From Labilibaculum filiforme (GTDB lineage: Bacteria > Bacteroidota > Bacteroidia > Bacteroidales > Marinifilaceae), in NCBI RefSeq assembly GCF_002843315.1, contig NZ_MVDD01000017.1:1-64000 (forward strand): a DNA stretch of 64,000 bases, written 5' to 3'. The position numbers and the translations under genes were made by a program. Shown piece by piece: positions 42,675-53,446 of this stretch. Numbering within the stretch: position 1 is the stretch's first letter; every line of letters starts with the position of its first letter. The notes beneath the pieces are model-generated. The model searched no databases, was not told the DNA's origin, and saw nothing but the letters and a program-made list of their open reading frames with translations.

Positions 42675-45125
42675 ATGAATGAACAGAACGCACTACGATC
42701 GAAGATATTAGACTTATTATATAGGGGAGAATCACGGCTTACAATTTTAAACGAAATTGTGAAGCAAGCTCAGGATATTGCTCATGGTTCCATCTGTTCT
42801 ATTTTGTGTGTGGATGAGGAGGGAAAGTATTTGTTAGTAGGAGCGGCTCCCGATTTACCTGATTTTTATAATAATGCAGTACATGGATTACCGATTGGAT
42901 ATGGAATAGGTTCCTGTGGAACGGCGGCTTATACCGGTGCGAGGGTGATTGTTGAAGATATTGCTTCTCATCCTTATTGGAAGGATTTTAACAAGCTTGC
43001 CAAAGCAGCAAATTTAGGATCGTGCTGGTCGGAACCCATAAAAGATGCTTCGGGAAAGGTGTTAGGAACTTTTGCAATTTATCATCGAACTCCCAATGCT
43101 CCAAGCGTGGCAGATCTTGGGTTTATTGCAGAATTATCGGAAATAACAGCCATTGTGCTCGATCGGTTTGCAATAAATAAACGGCTCGAGGAAAGTGAAA
43201 ATAAATATAGAATGCTGGCTAATGCTAGTAATGAAGCTATTTTTATTATTGCAAGTGATAAAATAGTGGAGGCAAATAAACGTGCTACAGAAGTAACTGG
43301 ATATTCGGAAGCGGAATTGTCAGGCATGTCTATTTTTAAAATTATAGAAGAAAAATACTGGCATAGTCCCTATTCAACCGGACATGAAATATTTAAGGAT
43401 AGGATTAGAGCGATAGGCATTGCTAAAGATGGTTCTGAACTGGATGTGGAAGTTCATATTGAATGTTCGGTTTTTAAAGGAAAACCAGCTTGTTTGCTTT
43501 CCATTCGTGATGTAAGCAACTATCTAAATTTGAAGACGGAATTACTTAAATTATCGCAATCTGTTATTCAGAGTCCTATTTCGGTAGTTGTTACCAACTA
43601 TAAAGGGGATATTGAATACGTAAATCCTAAATTTAATGAGCTTACGGGTTATTCTTTAGAGGAGGTAGTGGGAAAAAACCCACGAATTTTAAGTTCAGGA
43701 AATAATAAAGCTGAATTGTATCGGTCGATGTGGGAAACCATTAAGTCGGGAAAAGAATGGCAAGGAGAATTTCAGAACAAGAAAAAATGCGGGGAGCTAT
43801 TTTGGGAGTTTGCAAGCATATCATCGATAAAGGACGAAAGTGGTCAAATTATTAATTTTGTGGCGGTTAAAGAGGATATTACGGAGCGGAAACGACAGGA
43901 GCAAATTCAGAAAATTATATTGGATATTTCGAATGCAGTATTTTTACAAGGCACTCTATTCGAATTTATCGAGTTGATTCGAAACGAATTATCCGCCATT
44001 ATCGATACTACCAACTTTTTTGTTGCTTTATATGATCAGGAAACTGAAATGTTTAGTTTGCCTTATCACGACGATCAACATGATTTATTTGACAAATTTC
44101 ATAAAGGAAAAACACTTTCGGGATGGGTAGTAGATCATAACGAAGTCCTTATGGGAACGGTGGAACGCTTGGAGGAGCTAGAGGGGCTTGGCGAGGTTGT
44201 GTTAAGAGGAGAGCCATCAAAAATATGGCTGGGAATGCCTTTGCGAGGAAAAGAAAAGGTAATTGGTGTTTTGGTGATTCAAAGTTACGAACATGAAAAT
44301 GCGGTTACCGAGAAGGATAAGGAGATGTTGGAACTTGTTTCGCATCAAATTAGTATCTCGATAGAGCAAAAACGATCGGAGCAGGAATTACAGAAAGCTT
44401 TGCACGATGCCACCGAATCGGATCGCTTAAAATCTGTTTTTTTAGCCACCATGTCGCATGAATTACGAACACCTTTAAATGCCGTAATTGGCTTTTCCGA
44501 ATTGGTAAATAGTGAAACAGATATAGCTACTGCCGTGGAATTTTGCAAAATGATTAATCAGAGTGGGCAGAATCTTTTAAATATTGTTGAGGACTTGTTC
44601 GATATTAGTTTAATTCAATCGGGAGCTGTGAAAATAAAACAGGAAAATTGCAGTATCCTAAATTTGTTATATGAAATTGATGTTGTAATGAATGTGGAGA
44701 GAGAAGTGCTTGGAAAAGAGCATGTCGATTTGAAGTTAAACGTTCCGGATAAGTATTTGGCTCTTTCTATATTTACTGATCCTCATCGTTTTAAACAGGT
44801 TTTTTTGAATCTACTTAAAAATGCGCTTAAGTTTACGGAAAAAGGAAGCATCGAATATGGTATTTTGAATGCTGATTCGAACTCTGGAGAGTTGCTTCAG
44901 TTTTTTGTAAAAGATACAGGAATTGGAATCCCCGACGATATGAAAGAGAATATATTTGGAATGTTTCGACAGGCAAATGAGAGTTTGGCCAGAACCTATA
45001 ATGGGGTAGGAATTGGTTTATCGATATCGAAGAGTTTAACCGAACTATTGGGTGGTAAAATTTGGGTAGAATCGCAAGTAGGCGAGGGTTCTACCTTTTA
45101 TTTTACGCATCCAATAAAGTTCTGA
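42675..45125 (+). CDS. Soluble sensor histidine kinase, paralog of the 38504 kinase
   Basis: An 816-residue kinase with the same domain order, GAF-PAS-PAS-GAF-HisKA-HATPase. The first GAF keeps the full GSCGTAAYTGARVIVEDI motif. PAS domains start near KYRMLANASNEAIFII and SPISVVVTNYKGDIEYVN. The phospho-acceptor is in LATMSHELRTPLNAVIGFSE; the N box is LNLLKNALKFT, G1 is KDTGIGI, and GVGIGLSIS is G2. There is no receiver domain and no linked response regulator, so the partner lies elsewhere. The start at 42675 is chosen because MNEQNALRSKILDLLYRGES aligns with the paralog's MDELKELRSNILELLYKGES; an ATG at 42627 adds 16 unconserved residues. Confidence 0.92.
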   Translation: MNEQNALRSKILDLLYRGESRLTILNEIVKQAQDIAHGSICSILCVDEEGKYLLVGAAPDLPDFYNNAVHGLPIGYGIGSCGTAAYTGARVIVEDIASHPYWKDFNKLAKAANLGSCWSEPIKDASGKVLGTFAIYHRTPNAPSVADLGFIAELSEITAIVLDRFAINKRLEESENKYRMLANASNEAIFIIASDKIVEANKRATEVTGYSEAELSGMSIFKIIEEKYWHSPYSTGHEIFKDRIRAIGIAKDGSELDVEVHIECSVFKGKPACLLSIRDVSNYLNLKTELLKLSQSVIQSPISVVVTNYKGDIEYVNPKFNELTGYSLEEVVGKNPRILSSGNNKAELYRSMWETIKSGKEWQGEFQNKKKCGELFWEFASISSIKDESGQIINFVAVKEDITERKRQEQIQKIILDISNAVFLQGTLFEFIELIRNELSAIIDTTNFFVALYDQETEMFSLPYHDDQHDLFDKFHKGKTLSGWVVDHNEVLMGTVERLEELEGLGEVVLRGEPSKIWLGMPLRGKEKVIGVLVIQSYEHENAVTEKDKEMLELVSHQISISIEQKRSEQELQKALHDATESDRLKSVFLATMSHELRTPLNAVIGFSELVNSETDIATAVEFCKMINQSGQNLLNIVEDLFDISLIQSGAVKIKQENCSILNLLYEIDVVMNVEREVLGKEHVDLKLNVPDKYLALSIFTDPHRFKQVFLNLLKNALKFTEKGSIEYGILNADSNSGELLQFFVKDTGIGIPDDMKENIFGMFRQANESLARTYNGVGIGLSISKSLTELLGGKIWVESQVGEGSTFYFTHPIKF

Positions 45126-45135
45126 TTAATTGTAT

Positions 45136-48100
45136 TTACTGAATTAAAGTGACTGAGCCTTCACGATAATGTTTGCCATTAATTTCCATTCCTTGCCAAG
45201 TTGCACCGTTTGTAAATACGGCTCTTATTTTCCAGATATAAACCCCTTGAGGGACTACTTCACCATTTTTTGTGCCATCCCAACCTTCGGCAGGTCTACC
45301 TTCTTCTATTTTGTCCGATCCCCATATAAAATTACCCCAACTGTCTAAAATTTCAAGTTGGTATTTAAATAAGCCAATTCCCTTCGGTAAAAATAAGGCT
45401 ACCTGAGGATCGGGATTGCCTGGATTGAAAGCGTTAGGAACAAATAAACCACTCATTAAATCGATCTCAACAGTTTTGGTAATTGAATCTTTACAAGAAT
45501 ATGCCGATTCTGCGTATAAATCAACTTGGAAGGCTCCATTGTTGGTGTATTTATGAATAGGACTTTTTTCCAGAGATTTACTTAGGTCACCAAAATTCCA
45601 TTTGTAGGTATACCATTTTTTGTCCATCCAATCCTCCTCAACTTCATTGCTTAAATTAACAAATTGAACAGTACCATTGTTGGGTAGAATTTCAGTTGCC
45701 GACAATTCAACTCCATCGGGAAGAGTATTGAGATTTTCCCAGGTGAAATCGATATTTGGAGTAGGATAAACAGTAACTGCTTCCTTAATGAAGATACTAT
45801 CGGTACAATTTCCTTGGCCTGTACTTTTTAAGAAGAGATCGTATTTGCCATAGTTTGAAAAAATATGACTTGCTGTTTTGCCTTCTGTTTTAAAGCCGTC
45901 GCTAAATTCCCAGTACGATTGTTCTGAATGACTTGATATGTCTTCAAATTCGATTATTTCTCCTTCACATGTTGTTTTAGAGATGAGTTGATACGCAGGA
46001 TTCGGAGTTTCATAAATTACAAACTCGTAGCTTGAAGTATCGGAACATAGAAATTTATTTTCAGCTTTTAATGTGATCAAGAAATTGCCGTAATCCGTAA
46101 AAATCTCTTTTAAGGGATCTGTTTGATTACTTATTGTGCCATTGCCAAAATTCCACGTATATGAATTAAGATCTTTATTGGCTGTGGTGTTTGTTACATT
46201 TAAAGTAAATGGTAAGGAACAACCAATTTCATCAGCTATTGTAAATTCGGCAATTGGTTTTGGATGTACAATTATTGCTGCTGTCATTGTGTCTAAGCAA
46301 CCCGATGTTGTTTCTGTAATAAGAGAAATTTCATAATTTCCATCTAAAAAAGTATGCTCAGGATTCTCTGCTGTACTTTTAGCTCCATCCTTAAAGTCCC
46401 ACTGGTAAAAGTTCGCATCGGTTGATGTGTTTGAAAAAGTGACTTTAAGTGGTTCGCATCCTTCAACATTTGAAAGAGTAAATTCTGCATGAGGTTTCTT
46501 GTTGATTACAATTTCTTTACTGGTTGTTTTTTCACAGCCATTTTCAAGAGATATTGCAGCTAACTGAACTGTGTAAGTTTGTGCAGAAGTGTATGTGTGA
46601 GTGATTTGTGTGCCTTTTTTTGTGGTTCCGTCACCCAAATTCCAAGTAAAATTGGTAAATGTATCTTTCAATTCTTCCTTAATAAAAAGGCTTATTATTT
46701 CTTGATCGCATAGATTATCCAGGCCGATTTCAAAATCTATTTCTGGAGCAGAATGAACAATTATTTGCTGTGTTGTTTGATCGGTAGCACATGTATCGTG
46801 TACCGAAAGCTGAACATTGTAAATTCCTCCTTTATCGAAGGTGTGGTAAACTGTTTCCCCTTTTGTATCTCTTATATCTACTTTGCCATCTTCAAAAATC
46901 CAATCCGATTCTAAATAATCTCCAGCACCCGTTGATAAATTTTCAAAGGCAACCGTAAATGGAGCACATCCTTCCGTTTTATCGGCCTTAAACACAGCCA
47001 CTGCAGTATTTGGAAAAACAGTCATGTCCTTTGTTGTTGACTTGTCTCCACATTCGTTACTTGCAGTAAGTGTTACTGTATAGATTGTTTTGGTATCATC
47101 AGTTAGGAAAGTATGATCGAATGGGCGTTCAATATCCTTTACATCATATTCATAGGTGTTTCCATCACCAAAATCGAAATGGTAGTTGGTTGGTAAACCT
47201 TTTGAATGATTAAAAATGCTACGAACTACCGGAGAACAACCATAAGAGCTTGGTAAGATTTCGAATAATGGTATTGGCAATGGTTTTACAATTACGTAAT
47301 CTGTAAAAGTTGATGTTCCGGCTTTGTTTGTAACATGTAAAACAACCGTGTAAGTGGTATCGCTGAGGGTTCCAGGTTGAAAAACAACAGGATCAGGAGT
47401 AAATTCTGTTGAATGTGTTCCATTTCCAAAATCCCAAGAGTAGCTCATGTATTCTCCCTTTGATGTATTGGTAAAATCAACCGTTAAGGGGCCACATCCG
47501 TCAGGTGTTTTCGTAAATCCAGAAACCGGTTTCCCAATTACCTCAATTAATGAGCTATCAGAATTAAAACAGCCAAATTTCGATTCTGCTTCTAAAATTA
47601 CTTTATAGGTGTTTGGTAGTAAATAGGTATGTTCTGGATTCATTTCAGATGAGCTGCCAGTATCCCCAAAACTCCATTGGTAACTAGTTGCATTAAGGCT
47701 TTCATTTTTAAAGACTGTAGGAATATCTATTGCAGCAAAAGTCTCATGTGTGAATTTCACCTTAGGTAAGGGATGAATACTTACTGTTTTACTGATTTTA
47801 GAAGTACACCCTTTATTATTTATAACCGATAATGTAACGGTATAATCTTTAATTTCTGAGAATTCATGGCTTGTGTTTTGTTCTTCCGAACTATTTCCAT
47901 CTCCAAAATTCCATGCCCATTTTTCGATCGAATAATCTCCGTTAGTACTTATATCTTCGAAAGAAACAGTACTTCCAATACAACTTGTTCCAATGTTGAA
48001 ATCAGGAACAGGAGTTGGAATAATTGTTAATTCCATTGTGTCTTCAATAGGTCCACAATTTGAAAATCCTTCTGCTTTTATAGTCAACTGAATTGTGCCG

Positions 48101-51100
48101 GTTTCATATAATGCAGGTATGTATGTGGGAGATAGCGTGTTACTGTTTTGTAAGGATCCTTTTCCATCTGTTTCCCAGATAAAAGAACTAACGTCTTTTG
48201 CATCGGAACCTGTTGGATTGTCTATGCTTTTTACTTTGATTGTATATTTTCCATTTTCCTCACAAATTTCATCATCATTACCTGCAGAAACAAAAGGAGC
48301 CTCAATAAAATTTAACTCTAAATCATCTTTAGCATCCATCAAGCAAGGTGTAAGTCCTTGTACTGTAATGGTCAGTTTTACATTACCACTTTTATAATCT
48401 TCTTCGCTTGGCAGGTAGGTTGGATTCAATTCTGCAGGATCGCTGAATGTACCTGATCCACTACTGGTCCATTTAATGGTAGAAAATGAGCTTGCAACTG
48501 CAGAAGTTAGGTCATAATTCTTATTAAAACAAATGCTCGCATCATCTCCGGCTTTAACTTTAGGAATAGGTACAATCAGCAAGGTCATTTGATTTGAAGC
48601 TTCAGAGCATGAGCCATTGCCTTCTCCCGTTAAGGTAAGAATTACATTTCCTGTTTTATTTGTTTCTGGAGAGTAGATTGGCTGAAGGGTATTGGGATCG
48701 GAAAAGCCACCTCCGTCGGAGCTCGTCCAAGTTAAATTAGATGTGTTTTGTTCGCTTGAATTTACTAGTTGATACGTATTTCCCTGGCAAATTTTATCGT
48801 CTGTTCCAGCATTCATAATTGGTGCAGGAGTAATTCGTAATTTCATTACATCTTCTGCATAGTTATCGCAAGGAGGATTTATAGCGTGTGCTTTAATGGT
48901 GATATCAACCTCTTTGTTTTCTTTGTCTTTATCGCCAGGAACATAAGTAGCTTTTAATCCATCTTGATCGATAAATAAACCATCTCCCGAACTTTGATAT
49001 TCAATGCTTGACCACGATTCTGCTTTAATTTGACCTGCATTACTACCAACATTCATTGTGTAGTTTTGGTTGGAGCAAACTTCACCGTCATTTCCAGCCT
49101 CAATAAAAGGATGAGGAGTAATAGTTAAAGTGGAACAAGCTGTTCTAGAACTACATTTACCATTTCCTTCTGCAGTTAGGCAGATAGTTATGTCACCAGT
49201 TTCATCTACTGCAGTTTGATAAGTTGGTGATAGGCCATCAGTATCTGAGAGTGTTCCTAAACCAGTGGTGGTCCATGAAAAGCTTGGGCTATTATTTGTA
49301 ATGGCACTGCTAATTTCATAATTACCATCTTCACAAATAGTTACTTTATCTTCAATGCTTACGGTAGGTGCTGCTGTGATATTTAACTCTAGCTCATCTT
49401 GAGTGAATGAGCAGGATCCATTTCCGTTTGCAACTAATGTAAGAGTATATTTGCCTATATCATTTTTCCCTGGGTGGTAGGTGGCAGTAAGACTTGTTTC
49501 ATTTTCAAAGAACCCATCTGTTGAGGATGTTTTCCATTGTAAAGAGGAGGTGTTTTCTACGCTTGCATCTTCCATTTTAAAAGATTCTCCCTGACAAATG
49601 GCTTTATCTTTGCCTGCAACAGCTGTTGGGGCAGGTGTGATGTTCAGGGTCATAAAATCAGATTGATCTTGAATACAAGGAGCTAAAGGCTGAGCCGTTA
49701 AAGTTAATTTTACTGATTTTTTGATGATGTCATTTGCTCCAGGGGTGTAGCTTGCATTAATTGTATTTGCATTTTCAAAGCTTCCATCGCCATCACTAGT
49801 CCATAAAATATCATCAGAGGAATAAGTGCTTGCTCCATTTTTTCCTGTAGTTATATTGTAAATTCCATTGGAACAAACTTCCCCATCATCTCCGGCTTCG
49901 ACTGTTACTTTTCCAATTAAGGTCAATTGTAGAGCATCAGAAACCGGATCGCACGAACCTGTAGAGGTCGCTGTAAGTGTTAAGGTGTAGTTTCCTGTTT
50001 CATCAGGATCTGGTTGGTAGTTTGTCGCTAATTGAGTCGGATCTTCAAAAACACCTTTTCCCGAACTAGTCCATAATACGCTTGAATGATATTTAGCTGT
50101 TCCAACTAGACTTATTTTGCTAGCCTGACACCCTTTGATGTTAACTCCGGCAATGGCTTCTGGTACGTCAGTAAAGGTCAAAGTCATTTTATCAATGGCC
50201 GGATCTGGACAAGCACTATTGGGTTTGGCTTCAAGACTTAATTCCACACTTCCATCAGTTAAATCTTTTTCTGTAGGAATGTAAGTGGCATTAATAATTG
50301 TATTGTTGGTAAAGCTACCTGTACCCGAACTGGTCCATGAAAGACTATTATAGTTAGTCGCTTGAGCTAGGCTAGGATCAGTTCCAGCCTGAATGGTATA
50401 ATTTACATCTGTTTTACACATGCTTGCATCAGCACCAGCATTTGCACTTGGTTTTTTAAAAATAGTTATTGTTTTTAAATCAGAAACAATACAGGGAGCA
50501 TCACCTAATGCTTGCAATTCTAAAATTACAGAGCCATTTTTAATATCATTAGTACCTGGCGTATAAGTGCTGATTAAACTGTTTTCGTCAGAAAATTTTC
50601 CATCGCCTGAACTTAGCCATTTAATAGCAGAGCTACTTGAAGTTCCAGATAAGTTAACATTTTCGCCTTCACATATGTCAATATCCTCTTTAGCATCTAC
50701 TGTTGGTAATTTTACAACTACTAGTTCAAAAGATTTTTGAGCTTCAGCACAAGTTCCATTTCCGTAAGCCGTTAGAGTTAAGTTAACTGTGCCCGAAAAA
50801 TCAGAAGCAGGAGTAAAGCTTGGGTTTTCTATATTCTGATCAGAAAAAATTCCTGCTTGATCTGCTGTCCATTTTAGCGATTTAGCATTTTCCACACTTG
50901 CACCTGTAATAATATAGGTGGCCGATTGGCAGGTTTTATCAGTAGCCTTGTCTAAGCTTACAGTAGGTGAAGGGGTAATTGTGATTGTTTTTTTGTCAAA
51001 TTCATTGCCACAAGTTCCATTACCTGTAGCGGTTAAGGTCAATTCTATTGTCGATTTTGTTAGGTCTTCAGTCCCTAGATTGTAGGTAGATTTTGTGGCG

Positions 51101-53136
51101 TTCTTATTCAAAAAAGTACCATCTCCATTTGTTGTCCACTCAATTGTAAGATAATCTTTGGCATTTGCATCGGTTATTTCAAAAGAAGTATCGTTGTTAC
51201 AAATAGATAGATCGGTTCCAGCATTAACTGTTGGTTTGGCTATAATTGTAATTAGTTTTTCAACGAAATTACTACACCCATCACTTGATGTAACAGTAAG
51301 TTTATCTGTGAAAGTGCCCGCAGTAGGATAGATGTGTGTACATTCTTTATTGTTATTTACAGTTCCATCTGCAAAAGTCCATTGGTAAGATGCCATACCA
51401 TCGGGTTGGGCAGAATAGTTTATTTCTTCTTCCTGACAGGCTTGATCTACTCGGTCTATTACGGGTGTTGGTATTTCATAGATTTCAAATTCCAATAGAT
51501 CATCAGAAGACCATCCACATTTAGTGTTATGAGCTCTTAAGCTAATACTCGATTTTCCAACTTTATCAAAGCTTATGTTTTTAGGATCTTTATCTGATGA
51601 AGTCGTAATTGTTCCATTGTTAGTAAAAGTCCATTTGTACTGATCGATTACATTGTCTTCTATACCGAATGTCTCCTTCCCATTATCTATAAAGTCAGCT
51701 GTTGGGCTAAAAGTAAATGTTCCGCAATGTCCATTATCAATTAAGTCCGATAAATTGTTGATGCTTACAATGGGTACATCCGAAACTTCTACTACATATT
51801 CATAATTTTCGATACCGCAAAGAGATTCTTTTTGCAGAGATACGATATGTTTTCCAGCCTCGTTGAATTTTATTTTTGGGTCTTTACTGTTTTTGGTAGT
51901 CCCTTCTTCAAAAGTATAAGATGTGGCTGAAGAAGACCAAAGATATGTTGTCTTTTGCAAGGCTTCAATAGCTGCATCTTCCTCGGTTGTGAAACTTACA
52001 GTTTCTCCATCGGCAAGACAAAAATTAGGAGGTGTATAGGTGCTTGTATTTTCATTTTCGTAGATGCTAATTTCTCCGGTAGTTTCCATAGTAACATCTG
52101 CATCGCTACTACAAGAGTTCTTTAGATAAAAAGATATTTTATAAGTTCCGGTTTGTAAAAATTTTATTGAAATATCTCCTTTGGAATCTGAATTGCCTTT
52201 TGCAAAGTAATAATCAGTTCCTAATACAGCATCTCCAACTTCGATTCCATCTTCATATTTTGTTACAATCCATCCGTGTTCATCGGTTTCTTTGCATTTA
52301 CTGCCTTGAAGTCCATAATCTGAGGTGTTGTCAAACTCAAATTCGGTATTGTTAATGCAACCAGTATGGGTGGAGTTTATTGATTCTTCTATTTTTCCAA
52401 CCTGTAGGGAAAGACTAATACTTGTTGGTTGTGAAATTTCTATTCCATTAATTCCAGTACCTGTATCTTTTAATTCATTGCTACCTATTTCGATAGACGG
52501 TGTCATTGTTACATTAAAATGGTTTCTATCGCCTTCTTCGCTACAAGATCCTACCAAGTAAGTATGGCTGATTTTCCCATCATTTTCTAAAGCTTCTTTG
52601 TGTGTCCAGTCAATGTACTCATCAGTATCATCAAAATACCAAGCATATAAAGTTGTAGATGGGTTTTCTTCATAATTACTAATTTGAAAAACAAATTTTT
52701 GTCCGATACATCCTTTATTTCCTTCGAGTTTATCTAAGGTAACAGTTGGGAATGTATTATATACTTTATACTCGTAAAGATATTCGATTCCTAAGTGTGT
52801 AATTGTAATTTTTAATTCAAATTGACCTTGTGTTTTATAGGGGTGGGATTTAGGAAAATTTCCATTGGTAATGGTTTCTATTGCCGATGCATCACCCCAA
52901 TCAATTTTATATTTGGTAATGTTAGCCGTAATTGTTGCGTCTGTAAGATTTTTCAATTCAAAATCGAACTTTAGATTTGTAGCACTAAAATCCCAATGAT
53001 AAAAGTAGCCGTCGGTATCACCAAAATTACAGTTTGGAGGATCTGCAGCGTAGGCATTAAAACTGATTAAAAGAGTGAGGAAAATGAATGAACTTTTAAG
53101 TAGGTTTTGAATTTTAGTTGAGTGAGAATAAATCAT
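45136..53136 (-). CDS. Giant repeat adhesin with type B T9SS sorting domain
   Basis: A 2666-residue secreted cell-surface protein. A signal peptide (ending SFNAYA) is followed by about 600 residues of irregular beta domains. Next come about twelve Ig-like repeats of roughly 95 residues, each with a start like VxAGxDxxIC, a WTSSGxGxF core and a TYxPgxxD turn. Then come about ten PKD domains with the DFGDG/WNFGDG core. The last about 90 residues are the gliding-motility (CHU_C) sorting domain: FVPNAFNPGNPDPQ, LEILDSWGNFIW and VPQGVYIWKI. Family members such as SprB are exported by T9SS and serve gliding or attachment. The paired Cys in each repeat (one near the start, one near the end) suggest disulfides. 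Divergent from the PorP/SprF-family gene at 53447. Confidence 0.93.
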   Translation of the reverse strand: MIYSHSTKIQNLLKSSFIFLTLLISFNAYAADPPNCNFGDTDGYFYHWDFSATNLKFDFELKNLTDATITANITKYKIDWGDASAIETITNGNFPKSHPYKTQGQFELKITITHLGIEYLYEYKVYNTFPTVTLDKLEGNKGCIGQKFVFQISNYEENPSTTLYAWYFDDTDEYIDWTHKEALENDGKISHTYLVGSCSEEGDRNHFNVTMTPSIEIGSNELKDTGTGINGIEISQPTSISLSLQVGKIEESINSTHTGCINNTEFEFDNTSDYGLQGSKCKETDEHGWIVTKYEDGIEVGDAVLGTDYYFAKGNSDSKGDISIKFLQTGTYKISFYLKNSCSSDADVTMETTGEISIYENENTSTYTPPNFCLADGETVSFTTEEDAAIEALQKTTYLWSSSATSYTFEEGTTKNSKDPKIKFNEAGKHIVSLQKESLCGIENYEYVVEVSDVPIVSINNLSDLIDNGHCGTFTFSPTADFIDNGKETFGIEDNVIDQYKWTFTNNGTITTSSDKDPKNISFDKVGKSSISLRAHNTKCGWSSDDLLEFEIYEIPTPVIDRVDQACQEEEINYSAQPDGMASYQWTFADGTVNNNKECTHIYPTAGTFTDKLTVTSSDGCSNFVEKLITIIAKPTVNAGTDLSICNNDTSFEITDANAKDYLTIEWTTNGDGTFLNKNATKSTYNLGTEDLTKSTIELTLTATGNGTCGNEFDKKTITITPSPTVSLDKATDKTCQSATYIITGASVENAKSLKWTADQAGIFSDQNIENPSFTPASDFSGTVNLTLTAYGNGTCAEAQKSFELVVVKLPTVDAKEDIDICEGENVNLSGTSSSSAIKWLSSGDGKFSDENSLISTYTPGTNDIKNGSVILELQALGDAPCIVSDLKTITIFKKPSANAGADASMCKTDVNYTIQAGTDPSLAQATNYNSLSWTSSGTGSFTNNTIINATYIPTEKDLTDGSVELSLEAKPNSACPDPAIDKMTLTFTDVPEAIAGVNIKGCQASKISLVGTAKYHSSVLWTSSGKGVFEDPTQLATNYQPDPDETGNYTLTLTATSTGSCDPVSDALQLTLIGKVTVEAGDDGEVCSNGIYNITTGKNGASTYSSDDILWTSDGDGSFENANTINASYTPGANDIIKKSVKLTLTAQPLAPCIQDQSDFMTLNITPAPTAVAGKDKAICQGESFKMEDASVENTSSLQWKTSSTDGFFENETSLTATYHPGKNDIGKYTLTLVANGNGSCSFTQDELELNITAAPTVSIEDKVTICEDGNYEISSAITNNSPSFSWTTTGLGTLSDTDGLSPTYQTAVDETGDITICLTAEGNGKCSSRTACSTLTITPHPFIEAGNDGEVCSNQNYTMNVGSNAGQIKAESWSSIEYQSSGDGLFIDQDGLKATYVPGDKDKENKEVDITIKAHAINPPCDNYAEDVMKLRITPAPIMNAGTDDKICQGNTYQLVNSSEQNTSNLTWTSSDGGGFSDPNTLQPIYSPETNKTGNVILTLTGEGNGSCSEASNQMTLLIVPIPKVKAGDDASICFNKNYDLTSAVASSFSTIKWTSSGSGTFSDPAELNPTYLPSEEDYKSGNVKLTITVQGLTPCLMDAKDDLELNFIEAPFVSAGNDDEICEENGKYTIKVKSIDNPTGSDAKDVSSFIWETDGKGSLQNSNTLSPTYIPALYETGTIQLTIKAEGFSNCGPIEDTMELTIIPTPVPDFNIGTSCIGSTVSFEDISTNGDYSIEKWAWNFGDGNSSEEQNTSHEFSEIKDYTVTLSVINNKGCTSKISKTVSIHPLPKVKFTHETFAAIDIPTVFKNESLNATSYQWSFGDTGSSSEMNPEHTYLLPNTYKVILEAESKFGCFNSDSSLIEVIGKPVSGFTKTPDGCGPLTVDFTNTSKGEYMSYSWDFGNGTHSTEFTPDPVVFQPGTLSDTTYTVVLHVTNKAGTSTFTDYVIVKPLPIPLFEILPSSYGCSPVVRSIFNHSKGLPTNYHFDFGDGNTYEYDVKDIERPFDHTFLTDDTKTIYTVTLTASNECGDKSTTKDMTVFPNTAVAVFKADKTEGCAPFTVAFENLSTGAGDYLESDWIFEDGKVDIRDTKGETVYHTFDKGGIYNVQLSVHDTCATDQTTQQIIVHSAPEIDFEIGLDNLCDQEIISLFIKEELKDTFTNFTWNLGDGTTKKGTQITHTYTSAQTYTVQLAAISLENGCEKTTSKEIVINKKPHAEFTLSNVEGCEPLKVTFSNTSTDANFYQWDFKDGAKSTAENPEHTFLDGNYEISLITETTSGCLDTMTAAIIVHPKPIAEFTIADEIGCSLPFTLNVTNTTANKDLNSYTWNFGNGTISNQTDPLKEIFTDYGNFLITLKAENKFLCSDTSSYEFVIYETPNPAYQLISKTTCEGEIIEFEDISSHSEQSYWEFSDGFKTEGKTASHIFSNYGKYDLFLKSTGQGNCTDSIFIKEAVTVYPTPNIDFTWENLNTLPDGVELSATEILPNNGTVQFVNLSNEVEEDWMDKKWYTYKWNFGDLSKSLEKSPIHKYTNNGAFQVDLYAESAYSCKDSITKTVEIDLMSGLFVPNAFNPGNPDPQVALFLPKGIGLFKYQLEILDSWGNFIWGSDKIEEGRPAEGWDGTKNGEVVPQGVYIWKIRAVFTNGATWQGMEINGKHYREGSVTLIQ

Positions 53137-53363
53137 TTATAGTTGGTTTTTCAGTTGTTATTTGGCTTGTTTTATTTGTTTGTTATAAACAGTACATTTC
53201 ATTATACTGTTTACTGTTATGTGGAGTATTTTGGCTTGTCTACCATAGGCTTTGTAATCGTCATTTCAAGTTTTCATCCAAATTATTGATTAATTTATCA
53301 CAATAAAACTATTATTAATGTATCTAGCAAAAATAATAAGGAGATAGATGCAAACTAATAATA

Positions 53364-53395
53364 TTCGTATTTAATATTATTATATTATATATTTG
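53364..53395 (+). promoter_or_regulatory. Candidate promoter of the PorP/SprF gene
   Basis: TATATTTG at 53388-53395 matches TAnnTTTG exactly. TTCG at 53364-53367, 20 bases upstream, is a 3-of-4 match to the -33 element. The predicted start lies near 53402, about 45 bases before the TTG start codon. No other feature is seen in the 310-base divergent intergenic region. Confidence 0.5.
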
Positions 53396-53446
53396 TGTGG
53401 ATGTGGAAATGTGTTTTTCATCACTTAATTTAAATAACTATTTATT

